Source of the DNA: CAYPTY01 sp964413935
GTDB taxonomy: Bacteria > Bacteroidota > Rhodothermia > Balneolales > Balneolaceae
Direction: 5' to 3'
NCBI GenBank assembly: GCA_964413935.1
Contig: CAYPTY010000001.1
Location: 62,001-126,000, forward strand
DNA length: 64,000 bases
Of this stretch, positions 9,071 through 17,041 are shown piece by piece (position 1 is the stretch's first letter; every line of letters begins with the position of its first letter). Both the position numbers and the translations under genes were made by a program. The notes under the pieces are model-generated. The model made no database searches and was not told where the DNA came from. It saw only the letters and a program-made list of their open reading frames with translations.

Positions 9071-9560
9071 GAAAGCTACTGAAGCCGATCTGCCCTCCAT
9101 CAATGAGATCGGCAATCAGGCCATACGGGATCGCTTTCGGATTGCTATAAAAAGCGAACGGAGCCTGCAGCAGCGGAGAACCTGGTTTGAAAGCCGCGAC
9201 CGGAATCGATATCCGGTCTGGATTTGTGAGCATGAAGATGAAATACTGGGCTGGCTTTCGATGGAGCCCTATCGGGAAGGGCGGGAATTGTTAGACGGCA
9301 CGGCTGTAATCAGCTACTTTGTGGATTATGGGCATCACGGGAAGGGAGTGGGCTCTGCGCTGGTGGAACACTTACTGAAAAACGCTCCGGAACAGATCCG
9401 CGTAGTTTTTGCCATCATCATTGACGGAAATGAAGGCAGCATCCGACTGCTCAAAAAATTCGGATTTGAACAATGGGCCCGTTTGCCAAAAGTGATTGCT
9501 GTCGATAATACCTTCAGGGACCAGATTTACCTGGGTAAGGTCCTTCGCTCAGAAGCATAA
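9060..9560 (+). CDS. GNAT family N-acetyltransferase
   Basis: The 166-residue protein has the GNAT layout: MKIRKATEADLPSINEIGN at the start, a central strand with VISYFVDYGHHGKGVGSALV, which is the acetyl-CoA pyrophosphate loop (R/Q-x-x-G-x-G/A type), and NEGSIRLLKKFGFEQWA near the end. It resembles the phosphinothricin acetyltransferase-like (PAT/YncA) subgroup, which acetylates small amines such as amino acid analogues. The start ATG overlaps the lipoprotein stop by 11 bp, so the two genes are probably translated together. The substrate is not known. Confidence 0.85.
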   Translation: MKIRKATEADLPSINEIGNQAIRDRFRIAIKSERSLQQRRTWFESRDRNRYPVWICEHEDEILGWLSMEPYREGRELLDGTAVISYFVDYGHHGKGVGSALVEHLLKNAPEQIRVVFAIIIDGNEGSIRLLKKFGFEQWARLPKVIAVDNTFRDQIYLGKVLRSEA

Positions 9561-9638
9561 TATTAACAAAGTCTAATTCAATAATAATAGAATCTTAGGC
9601 AAAGCCTGTTATCTTTGGGTATCGCTTAAAATAATACT

Positions 9639-12029
9639 GTGTACGCTTTCGGAACATATTCTACTGGCCGGCAGCTTTCTCGGGGTACTTTTTTTCTTCT
9701 GCTGTTATTAACGGTCTTAATTCCCTTCACTGTTCATGCACAGCCTGAAGCGGATACGGGTGTACTGGATCTCAGAAACGAGGACTTTTTTCAGGATCGC
9801 GCATTTGATCTGAAAGGCGACTTTGAGTTTTACTGGAAGGAATTACTTGCCCCGGGTGAATTCGGAAATAAGGAGCGCAGCTACACATATTTCCCTGCCC
9901 TCTGGAATGACAGTGACAGCCTGGAAGCTCAGGGTTATGCCAGCTACCGGGTGATTGTGCTGCTGCCGGATTCCATCCCTCCACTGGCGTTAAGCATCCC
10001 GGACATGTATTCCTCCTATCGGGTTTTTGCGGATGGAAAACTGGTGAGTCAGAATGGCGTTCCCGCAAAAAATGAAAATGATTACACTCCGAAATGGCTG
10101 CCTGAAACGGTGAGTCTGCCTGATGTGGACGGACCTACCCTTCAGCTGGTGATTCAGATCGCCAATTTTGATCACTCCAAGGGGGGGATCTCACAGCAGA
10201 TACAGCTGGGCTCCTCGTCCTTTCTTTTTAAACTGAGAGAGAACCGCTTTGCCTATGCTTATGGAATCAGCGGGGTACTTTTTATGGCCGGGTTCTTCTT
10301 CATGGGCTTATATCTGTTCGGCAGACATGATAAAGCTATGCTCTTTTTTGCGCTGTTCTGTATTGTTTACATCTACCGAATTTTAGGTTTTGGAGAATAT
10401 CATTTGCATCACCTGCTCCCTGGCCTTCCGTGGATCCTAACCACCAAGCTGGAGTATGTGAGTCTGTTCATGGCACCCTATCTGTTCGGTCTGTTCACCA
10501 AGCACCTGTATCCGGCTGAAACCACCGACATCCTCATAAAGATTCTGGGCTGGATCTGCCTTTCATTTACCGCAGTGGCCATATTCCTGCCACCGGAAAT
10601 ATTCACCCTGCTGGTGAATCCCTTTTTCGTCATCATTGTGGCTTACATCGCCTATGCCGTTTTCATTTTCATCAATGCTGCCCGGCATAATCGTATTGGT
10701 GCCCGCCTTTCGCTGGCCGCAACGATCTTCGTTTACGGTGTTTTTATTTATAATATGCTGGTTTACTACCGCATTGCAGATGATTCCATCCTGATCAATC
10801 TAATTGGCTATCTCTTTTTCTTTTCCATACAGTCGCTGATTCTGGCTTACCGCTCCACCCACTTCCTGAAAAAAGCCCTGAAAGATGCCGAACAGGCCTC
10901 CAGTGCTAAATCCCGATTCCTGAGTACCATGAGTCATGAGATTCGGACACCGCTGAATGCCATCATCGGACTCAGCGGACTTCAGATCAAAACCACCCGG
11001 GAAAAATCCTCGAAGAATTTTGCACGCACCATCAAGCGCAACGGTGAAAACCTGCTGCGCATGTTTAATAATTTTATTGATTACTCCACCATCATTTCGG
11101 GAGACCTCATTCTGAGGGAGGAAGTATTCAGCCTTGAAAACCTGCTGGATGAAATCCGCATCGCACTTTCTTCTGAAGTAGAAGCCAAAAACCTGGGTTT
11201 CTCTATTGAAGTGAATGAAGATATTCCGCCGCGGTTGCGTACCGATCGGCAGCGTCTGTTCCAGGTGATTACCAATCTGGCCGACAACGCACTCAAGTTT
11301 ACCAGCGAAGGTGGCATCCGCATCGAAGTAAGCCGGAATGAGGATGAGCTTAAAACCGGAAATCTGAAGTTTACCATCCGGGACACGGGTATTGGCATTC
11401 AGGGCAAGGACGAAAAAACCCTATTCAAGAGTTTCTCCCAGATCGATACCAGCCTGAACCGTCAATTCGGAGGCACCGGTTTTGGCCTGGCATTGAGTAA
11501 AGAAATCGTTAAAGAATTGGGTGGTGACATCTGGCATGAGCAGAACACTCCGCATGGATCCGTGTTCAGCTTTACCATCAAGGCTGATGAAGTTTTTGAG
11601 AAGGAGGAGACGCGGGAGTTCAAGCTGTTTGCCGACGGAAGAACCATATCTTTCAAGAAACCCAAAATACTGCTGGCTGAGGATAACGAGGTGAATCAGG
11701 TGGTGGCACTGAGTGTGCTCGACAAGCTGGATCTAGAGGCTGATGTTGCCGAAAACGGCCAGCTGGTGCTGCAGCGCCATTCCGAAAACGACTACGACAT
11801 TATTTTTATGGATGTGGAGATGCCCCATATGAACGGCATTGAAACCACCATCAAGCTGAGGGAACAGGATCAGAGTGAGAGCAGGCCCATCATCATTGCG
11901 CTCACGGCCAATGCCCTGCCTGAAGACCGCAAACGCTGCCTGGATGCGGGCATGGACGACTTCATCCCCAAACCCATTTCCATCGACAGCATGCGCCTGG
12001 TTCTGGATAAGTGGATTTCCACTATTTAA
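9639..12029 (+). CDS. Hybrid sensor histidine kinase with 7TMR-DISM sensor and receiver domain
   Basis: The 796-residue protein starts at GTG; no in-frame ATG precedes the signal peptide (hydrophobic stretch at about residues 18-33, cut near HAQP). A periplasmic 7TMR-DISMED2-like jelly-roll domain covers about 40-190, then seven helices (about 205-410). The HisKA box STMSHEIRTPLN places the phospho-accepting His at residue 433. The ATPase shows NLADNALKFT, DTGIGI and GTGFGLAL. The C-terminal receiver has AEDNEVNQ and FMDVEMPHMNG with the acceptor Asp at 725. It would sense an extracellular ligand, probably a carbohydrate-like one by family analogy, and relay phosphate to an unlinked partner. 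The coding end lies 9 bp before a REP hairpin. Confidence 0.88.
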   Translation: MYAFGTYSTGRQLSRGTFFLLLLLTVLIPFTVHAQPEADTGVLDLRNEDFFQDRAFDLKGDFEFYWKELLAPGEFGNKERSYTYFPALWNDSDSLEAQGYASYRVIVLLPDSIPPLALSIPDMYSSYRVFADGKLVSQNGVPAKNENDYTPKWLPETVSLPDVDGPTLQLVIQIANFDHSKGGISQQIQLGSSSFLFKLRENRFAYAYGISGVLFMAGFFFMGLYLFGRHDKAMLFFALFCIVYIYRILGFGEYHLHHLLPGLPWILTTKLEYVSLFMAPYLFGLFTKHLYPAETTDILIKILGWICLSFTAVAIFLPPEIFTLLVNPFFVIIVAYIAYAVFIFINAARHNRIGARLSLAATIFVYGVFIYNMLVYYRIADDSILINLIGYLFFFSIQSLILAYRSTHFLKKALKDAEQASSAKSRFLSTMSHEIRTPLNAIIGLSGLQIKTTREKSSKNFARTIKRNGENLLRMFNNFIDYSTIISGDLILREEVFSLENLLDEIRIALSSEVEAKNLGFSIEVNEDIPPRLRTDRQRLFQVITNLADNALKFTSEGGIRIEVSRNEDELKTGNLKFTIRDTGIGIQGKDEKTLFKSFSQIDTSLNRQFGGTGFGLALSKEIVKELGGDIWHEQNTPHGSVFSFTIKADEVFEKEETREFKLFADGRTISFKKPKILLAEDNEVNQVVALSVLDKLDLEADVAENGQLVLQRHSENDYDIIFMDVEMPHMNGIETTIKLREQDQSESRPIIIALTANALPEDRKRCLDAGMDDFIPKPISIDSMRLVLDKWISTI
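12008..12029 (+). repeat. 22-bp direct repeat, left copy (kinase 3' end)
   Basis: These 22 bases encode the last codons Lys-Trp-Ile-Ser-Thr-Ile-stop of the histidine kinase. They recur at 13406-13427 with one mismatch, so the RAYT/REP block lies between two copies. The second copy still reads Lys-Trp-Ile-Pro-Thr-Ile-stop in the same frame sense. Confidence 0.75.
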
Positions 12030-12038
12030 CTTAACCCT

Positions 12039-12115
12039 CGTTACGGCGCTCTGCTCCGTAACGCACTCCCGGGGTCACTGCCTCACCATACAGTTCCGCA
12101 GCAGAGCAGCGGAAC
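12039..12115. repeat. REP hairpin pair upstream of the RAYT gene
   Basis: Two hairpins follow the kinase stop. Type A at 12039-12063 has 8-bp arms CGTTACGG and CCGTAACG around a 9-nt loop. Type B at 12093-12115 has arms GTTCCGC and GCGGAAC around the loop AGCAGAGCA. The same pair recurs in the array after the RAYT gene, so the transposase gene sits inside the repeat family. The hairpins may also act as 3' end structures for the kinase mRNA. Confidence 0.85.
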
Positions 12116-12190
12116 CAGAATAAATGGATATAAATATTCTGTAAAGAATCTGCTCGTTTCAGGTCTTAATGATTAAAAACAGAACAGAGA

Positions 12191-12727
12191 ATGGGTAGAA
12201 GCAGATACAAAATCTATGAAGAAGGCTATCCTCATTTTGTAACGAGTTCAATCATTCAGGGATTACCACTATTCACGAACCCAAATATTTGCACCATATT
12301 ACTTGATTGCCTCACTTATGCACAGAAGGTGAATGATCTGATAATATTTGGATACGTGATTATGCCAAATCATATGCATTTCATTGTAAAAGGGGAGCAT
12401 TTGAGTCACAAATTGAGAGCCTTTAAGTCTTTTAGTGCCCGAAGTATCATAAACCATCTTCAACTCAACAATCGGCAAAGAATTCTCACACAGCTAAGAT
12501 CATTAAAATTAGATCACCACAAGGATAGTGAGTATCAGGTATGGCAGGAAGGTTTTCATCCCAAGCAGATTTCCTCATCAGAGATGCTTGAGCAAAAGTT
12601 AAACTACATACACTACAATCCAGTTAAAGCAGGTTATGTAGAATCACCTTTGCACTGGAGATACTCATCCGCTTCAAACTATGAAGGATCAAATGGATTG
12701 ATTCCGATCACAATTTATGCAGTATAA
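12191..12727 (+). CDS. REP-associated tyrosine transposase (RAYT, Y1_Tnp/IS200-like)
   Basis: The 178-residue protein starts MGRSRYKIYEEGYPHFVTSS and has the HUH metal motif His-Met-His at residues 61-63 within FGYVIMPNHMHFIV, then KSFSARSII and YIHYNPVKAGYV. These define the RAYT/TnpA_REP family, single-copy nucleases related to IS200/IS605 transposases that bind REP hairpins. In many RAYTs a Tyr follows the WQ motif; here the segment reads WQEGFHPK, so the catalytic Tyr may be missing or supplied by Y139 or Y142. REP hairpins flank the gene on both sides (12039-12115 and 12748-13383), which is the usual genomic sign of a RAYT. Base composition is lower in GC than the neighbours. Confidence 0.88.
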   Translation: MGRSRYKIYEEGYPHFVTSSIIQGLPLFTNPNICTILLDCLTYAQKVNDLIIFGYVIMPNHMHFIVKGEHLSHKLRAFKSFSARSIINHLQLNNRQRILTQLRSLKLDHHKDSEYQVWQEGFHPKQISSSEMLEQKLNYIHYNPVKAGYVESPLHWRYSSASNYEGSNGLIPITIYAV

Positions 12728-12747
12728 GAAGCTATACCTCACCAGAT

Positions 12748-13383
12748 GGTTCCGCAGCAGAGCAGAGGAACCAGGATCTCACCCTCGTTACGGCGCTCTG
12801 CTCCGTAACGCACTACCGGGGTCACTGCCTCACCATACAGTTCCGCAGCAGAGCAGCGGAACCAGGGATTTAACCCTCGTTACGGCGCTCTGCTCCGTAA
12901 CGCACTCCCGCGAGCTCTGCATCACCANNNNNNNNNNNNNNNNNNNNNNNNNNNNNNNNNNNNNNNNNNNNNNNNNNNNNNNNNNNNNNNNNNNNNNNNN
13001 NNNNNNNNNNNNNNNNNNNNNNNNNNNACCCTCGTTACGGCGCTCTGCTCCGTAACGCACTCCCGCGAGCTCTGCATCACCAGATGGTTCCGCAGCAGAG
13101 CAGCGGAACCAGGATCTCACCCTCGTTACGGCGCTCCGCTCCGTAACGCACTCCCGCGAGCTCTGCATCACCACATGGTTCCGCAGCAGAGCAGCGGAAC
13201 CAGGGATTTAACCCTCGTTACGGCGCTCTGCTCCGTAACGCACTCCCGCGAGCTCTGCATCACCACATGGTTCCGCAGCAGAGCAGCGGAACCAGGATCT
13301 AACCCTCGTTACGGCGCTTCGCTCCGTAACGCCAGCCCGAGGCTGTGCCTCACCAGATGGTTCCGCAGCAGAGCAGCGGAACC
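12748..13383. repeat. BIME-like array of alternating REP hairpins (period about 91 bp)
   Basis: Type B hairpins (arms GGTTCCGC/GCGGAACC, loop AGCAGAGCA) lie at 12748-12772 (one arm mismatch), 12840-12862, 13086-13110, 13177-13201, 13269-13293 and 13359-13383. Type A hairpins (arms CGTTACGG/CCGTAACG) lie at 12786-12810, 12878-12902, 13033-13057, 13124-13148, 13216-13240 and 13307-13331. In the right half the A-to-A distance is 91-92 bp, so the unit is a tandem A-spacer-B-spacer module. Spacers fall into three variants (GGGGTCACTG, GCGAGCTCTG and a diverged one). On the strand opposite to the gene, a GGAG tetramer lies two bases before the A hairpin, as in classical REPs. No coding sequence is present. 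Confidence 0.9.
12928..13027. other. Assembly gap of 100 N inside the REP array
   Basis: Exactly 100 N follow the spacer of one REP unit and precede the A hairpin of another. The fixed length marks an estimated scaffold gap, so the true number of REP units is unknown. Confidence 0.97.
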
Positions 13384-13405
13384 AGAATATGCAGCAGATA
13401 GCGGT

Positions 13406-13427
13406 TAAGTGGATTCCCACTATTTAA
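13406..13427 (+). repeat. 22-bp direct repeat, right copy (remnant of kinase 3' end)
   Basis: The bases match 12008-12029 with a single T-to-C change and still end in ACT-ATT-TAA. There is no kinase gene in front of it, only the REP array, so it is a short remnant or target duplication. Confidence 0.75.
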
Positions 13428-13477
13428 ATAGGCCGATTTCTTATAGATTCCAGTTCATTTAAAACCAAGATCCACAT

Positions 13478-14452
13478 ATGAACCGAAGCCTCTTCCTCCT
13501 TCCCATACTTGCGCTGCTAATCGCCTGCAATGATGGCAACAAAGCACCCTCTGAAAACACTGAATTCAGTATCGAACGCAGCAGTCGCATCCTGAAAACA
13601 CTGAGCGCCGACAGCCTGAACGGCAGATCGGCCATGCGCGATGACATCTGGAAAGCCGCTGATTTTATCGCTTCCGAATTTGAAGAGATCGGGCTGCAAC
13701 CCCTGCCGGGCGAGGAAGATTACCTACAGCGCTTCAGCACCGAAACCCGCCGTAATCCGGGTACCGAAATTGAAATGGCCAATGTGGGTGGAATGATCAA
13801 AGGGAAGCGGGAGAACGAAATCGTAATCTTCTCCGCTCATTATGATCACATCGGAATCCGGCAGCCGGTTGAGGGCGACTCCATCGCCAACGGTGCCAAC
13901 GACAACGCCTCCGGAGTGACCGCCATCATCGAACTGGCCCGCTATTTTGCGGCACAGCCTCAGCCCGAACGAAGCCTCTTTTTTGTGGGATTCACTGCCG
14001 AGGAAATGGGCGGCTACGGTTCACGGCATTTCTCCCGGCAGTTCAACCCCGATGAGATCGTAGCGATGTTCAACATCGAAATGATCGGCAAACCGGCCGT
14101 GGAAGGCCCCAATACCGCCTGGATCACCGGCTTCGACCGTTCCACCTTCGGGGAGCTGCTGCAGAAGAGCACCGAAGGAACCGAATATGAATTCTACCCG
14201 GATCCCTATCCCTCACAGAATCTGTTCTACCGGTCCGACAACGCCACACTGGCGCGCCTCGGAGTTCCGGCACATACCATCAGTACCACTCCCATTGATG
14301 TGGATAAGGATTACCACCGCGTAAGCGATGAATTCGAAACGCTGAATGTGGAACACCTGACCAACACCATAAGGGCGATTTCAAGGGCCGCGGAGGGCAT
14401 CGTTTCCGGCCGCGACACCCCCACCCGGGTCGACACCTCACAAGTACGTTGA
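13478..14452 (+). CDS. M28 family zinc metallopeptidase lipoprotein
   Basis: The 324-residue protein has a signal peptide with lipobox LIAC, so it is exported and lipid-anchored. Metal and catalytic motifs of the M28 aminopeptidase family are visible in order: SAHYDHIG (first His), GANDNASG (bridging Asp), FTAEEMGGYGS (Glu-Glu with catalytic Glu), NIEMIGKP and DYHRVSDEFET near the C-terminus (last His). It should remove N-terminal residues from peptides outside the cytoplasm. The stop overlaps the TTG start of the DinB gene by 4 bp, so the three genes from here to 15430 form a unit. Confidence 0.88.
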   Translation: MNRSLFLLPILALLIACNDGNKAPSENTEFSIERSSRILKTLSADSLNGRSAMRDDIWKAADFIASEFEEIGLQPLPGEEDYLQRFSTETRRNPGTEIEMANVGGMIKGKRENEIVIFSAHYDHIGIRQPVEGDSIANGANDNASGVTAIIELARYFAAQPQPERSLFFVGFTAEEMGGYGSRHFSRQFNPDEIVAMFNIEMIGKPAVEGPNTAWITGFDRSTFGELLQKSTEGTEYEFYPDPYPSQNLFYRSDNATLARLGVPAHTISTTPIDVDKDYHRVSDEFETLNVEHLTNTIRAISRAAEGIVSGRDTPTRVDTSQVR

Positions 14453-15000
14453 AACCGGATCAGATCCATACGGTCCCTGAGATACAGGTAGCGCTGGAGC
14501 ATTCCTTCAACTGCATCATTGATCTGATCCGTCAGCAGCCGGACGAGCATTTCGATCATCGTTTTCAGGCTGAAAAATGGTCGACCGCCGAACAGCTGGA
14601 TCACATGATCCGCAGTGTGAAACCCCTGAACCAGGGATTGCTGCTTCCGTCCTTTATCATCGGCTGGATCTTCGGTAAAAACAAAGACGGGGAACGGACT
14701 TTTGAGGATATCCGGGATGCTTATCTGGACAAACTGGAAACCGGCTACAAAGCCAGCGGAAGATACATCCCCGGGAAAAAATCGGTCGGAGTGAAGGTGA
14801 AGATGCTGGAGCAGTACGATAGGGAAAAATTCACCTTGATCCGAAGACTGGAAAGCTGGGATGAAGAAAAAATCTCGGAATACTTGCTACCTCATCCGCT
14901 GCTGGGCAAAGTTACAGTCCGGGAAATGATGTTTTTCACGATTTACCACAATTACCATCACCTTCAACAACTCAAAGAGATCGAAGGCCATGCAAAATGA
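14449..15000 (+). CDS. DinB family protein
   Basis: The 183-residue protein starts with TTG in a TTGA overlap with the peptidase stop. It has the four-helix DinB pattern: a helix with FNCIIDLIRQQPDEHFDHRF, then WSTAEQLDHMIRSV with the first metal His, and the C-terminal YHNYHHLQQL with the other His residues. DinB proteins bind a divalent metal; several are thiol-dependent enzymes that use bacillithiol or mycothiol, which fits a bacillithiol-making host. The specific reaction is not known. The next gene begins within its last four codons. Confidence 0.82.
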   Translation: MKPDQIHTVPEIQVALEHSFNCIIDLIRQQPDEHFDHRFQAEKWSTAEQLDHMIRSVKPLNQGLLLPSFIIGWIFGKNKDGERTFEDIRDAYLDKLETGYKASGRYIPGKKSVGVKVKMLEQYDREKFTLIRRLESWDEEKISEYLLPHPLLGKVTVREMMFFTIYHNYHHLQQLKEIEGHAK

Positions 15001-15430
15001 AATTAAACTGAGCCTGGAACTACATTGCCCGCCCGAAAAAACCTGGGCCGCACTCACCGACCCTCAGCTGGTTCAGCAATACATGTTTGGGTCGCAAGTG
15101 CACAGCAGCTGGAAAGCGGGAGAAAGCATCGAATACAGCATGGACATCGAAGGAAAGGAAGTAGTGGTGGTGAATGGCATCATCGAGGAGATTGAAGAAG
15201 ACCGGTTGCTGGTGCACAGCCTCTTCCCCACCGGTTCGGAAATGGACGATATCCCCGAAAATTACCTGCATATCAAATATGAAATCACCGAAACGGATAA
15301 CGGCAGCCGCTTGGATATTCTGCAATGGGGATTTGCAAGCGTAGCCGATGGAGAAAAGCGATATCAGGATTCCATCGGGGGATGGGACTACCTGCTGAAA
15401 GAGTTGAAATCCACAGCGGAATCGGCTTAA
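14990..15430 (+). CDS. SRPBCC (AHSA1/Aha1-like) domain protein
   Basis: The 146-residue protein has the START/Bet v1 fold signature of the AHSA1 group: an N-terminal strand ELHCPPEKTWAALTDPQLVQQYMFG, a central GIIEEIEEDRLLVHSLF, and a C-terminal helix after QDSIGGWDYLLKELKS. Such small proteins bind hydrophobic ligands, and some regulate stress responses; the ligand is unknown. It overlaps the DinB gene by 11 bp and its stop codon lies next to the convergent pxpC stop (4-bp overlap of the two reading frames). Confidence 0.82.
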   Translation: MQNEIKLSLELHCPPEKTWAALTDPQLVQQYMFGSQVHSSWKAGESIEYSMDIEGKEVVVVNGIIEEIEEDRLLVHSLFPTGSEMDDIPENYLHIKYEITETDNGSRLDILQWGFASVADGEKRYQDSIGGWDYLLKELKSTAESA

Positions 15431-16341
15431 GGGAACAGCTTCTGCAGATTCCGCAGGTAAGCCTTGCGCAATTCCACAGCCTGCTCATAGGATATTTCTT
15501 CAAATCGAATCTGATCGCCCGGTTTTAGCTGGGCAATACGGTTCAGGTCCATCCGGATCAGCGTTCCCAAACGAGGATAACCGCCGGTGGTTTGACCGTC
15601 TCTCATCAGAACAACCGGAAAACCGCTGTTGGTGAGCTGAATGCATCCGGTGGCTGTGGGGGATGAAAGCATGGATTCCGCCTGCAGCTGCACAGCTTCC
15701 GCGGTTTTAAGGCGAATGCCCATGCGGTCGCTGTTGCTCTGAACTTCAAAGCGGGATTCCAGAAATTGCTTTTGCTGATCCGGAAGGAGCCACTCCCATT
15801 CCGGTCCGGCGATGAAGCGCAGTTTCACGGATTCCGGCAGATAAATCAATCCCTCGGCTGACTCAAGTACGGGCCTGTTTTCATTCCCTTTTTCTATGGT
15901 GATGACCTCACCGTCCCTAAGCGCCTCACCAAATCCGCCTACCTGATACACCGAGGCACTGCCCATCACCCTGTCCACCTGCCAACTACCCTGAACGGCC
16001 ACATAGGCGCGACAACCTTTGCGGGCAGAGCCCAGCTTCAGCACATCGCCCGGTTGAACAGCAAGGGCTCGGTGCATTTCGATGGGAGCTTTGTTCAACA
16101 GCGGCTGCATGTCTGCGCCGGCCAGTGCAATCAGGCCTTCATCCCGGAATTGAAACGAACCGCCGGCCAGTGTGCATTCGATCAGGGCTTCCGCGACATC
16201 ATTGCCGACCAGCGCATTTGCGATGGCGGCCGACCACTCATCCATTGCCCCGGATGCGGGCACCCCGTAAGCCCGGTAACCCGGACGACCCCGGTCCTGA
16301 ATGGTGCTGAACAAACCGGCTTTGAGGACTTCAATCTTCAT
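15427..16341 (-). CDS. pxpC: 5-oxoprolinase subunit C (KipA family)
   Basis: The 304-residue protein starts with IEVLKAGLFSTIQDRGRPGYRAYGVPASGAMD (quoted in part), the unmistakable start of the KipA/PxpC carboxyltransferase-like family, and contains GGYPRLGTLI near the C-terminus. With PxpA and PxpB it forms the prokaryotic ATP-dependent 5-oxoprolinase, which opens 5-oxo-L-proline to L-glutamate. It is the last gene of the pxp unit and overlaps pxpB by 11 bp. Length and order match the family. Confidence 0.92.
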   Translation of the reverse strand: MKIEVLKAGLFSTIQDRGRPGYRAYGVPASGAMDEWSAAIANALVGNDVAEALIECTLAGGSFQFRDEGLIALAGADMQPLLNKAPIEMHRALAVQPGDVLKLGSARKGCRAYVAVQGSWQVDRVMGSASVYQVGGFGEALRDGEVITIEKGNENRPVLESAEGLIYLPESVKLRFIAGPEWEWLLPDQQKQFLESRFEVQSNSDRMGIRLKTAEAVQLQAESMLSSPTATGCIQLTNSGFPVVLMRDGQTTGGYPRLGTLIRMDLNRIAQLKPGDQIRFEEISYEQAVELRKAYLRNLQKLFP

Positions 16342-17041
16342 GGGATTCCTGCTTCAGTTTGTTGAAGTCTGCTTCGGAAACGGGCCGGAAGCGGATACGG
16401 CTGCCCGCCTGTACTTTCAGCGGGGGCATGGAAGCCGCATCAAAAAGATCGAAGGGAGTACGGCCGATGATCTGCCAGCCACCGGGAGAAGGCCGGGAGT
16501 AAATTCCGGTGAACATCCCACCTATACCCACCGCTCCAGCCGGGACACGCGTGTCCGGATGTTCCTTACGCCGGCAGTGCAGCCGGGAATGCAGTCCGTC
16601 CAGGTACACAAATCCCGGCATGAAGCCCACAAAAGCCACCTTATACTCACCACCAGCATGCATTTTGATGATTTCCGACCTGCTCAGGCCCGTTTGCCCT
16701 TCCACCTCTTCCCAGTCGGTTCCCAGCTCATAACACACCGGTATTTCGGTGATGGGTGCCTCTTTTTTGTCCTGCGTGGATGTCCATTGAATGCGGCTGA
16801 TTTCCCTGGTCAGGTCCCCGGCAGTAACTGCATCTGCATCGAAATATAAAGCCAGACTGTTGTAGCCGGCCACAAGGTCTGTGATCTGCGGATGTTCCGT
16901 TAGCTGGGGATTGCTGAGCAGGGCATGAACGGCCTCCGGAGCCGCATCCGCCTCCCCTTCAAACTGAAGCAGCAGTACCTCTTCAGCAAGGGGAAAAACC
17001 CGCCAGCTTTGATCATTCAGGAGCAGCGATTCGGACATCAT
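16331..17041 (-). CDS. pxpB: 5-oxoprolinase subunit B (KipI family)
   Basis: The 236-residue protein shows PVCYELGTDWEEVEGQTGLS, VAFVGFMPGFVYLDGL and VGIGGMFTGIYSRPSPGGWQIIGRT (in part), the signatures of the KipI/PxpB cyclophilin-like family. It is the second subunit of 5-oxoprolinase. In Bacillus KipI also inhibits the sporulation kinase KinA, but this organism shows no sign of that pathway, so the metabolic role is the right one here. It overlaps pxpA by about 29 bp and pxpC by 11 bp, consistent with translational coupling of all subunits. Confidence 0.92.
   Translation of the reverse strand: MMSESLLLNDQSWRVFPLAEEVLLLQFEGEADAAPEAVHALLSNPQLTEHPQITDLVAGYNSLALYFDADAVTAGDLTREISRIQWTSTQDKKEAPITEIPVCYELGTDWEEVEGQTGLSRSEIIKMHAGGEYKVAFVGFMPGFVYLDGLHSRLHCRRKEHPDTRVPAGAVGIGGMFTGIYSRPSPGGWQIIGRTPFDLFDAASMPPLKVQAGSRIRFRPVSEADFNKLKQESHED

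Noticed and set aside
12717..13174. Open frames that run through the N gap at 12928-13027 on both strands
   Set aside because: They are translated repeat hairpins joined by N and have no conserved protein content.
12748..13383. REP array considered as CRISPR
   Set aside because: Both hairpins and the sequences between them repeat together with a 91-bp period, so there are no variable spacers. The RAYT gene explains the array better.
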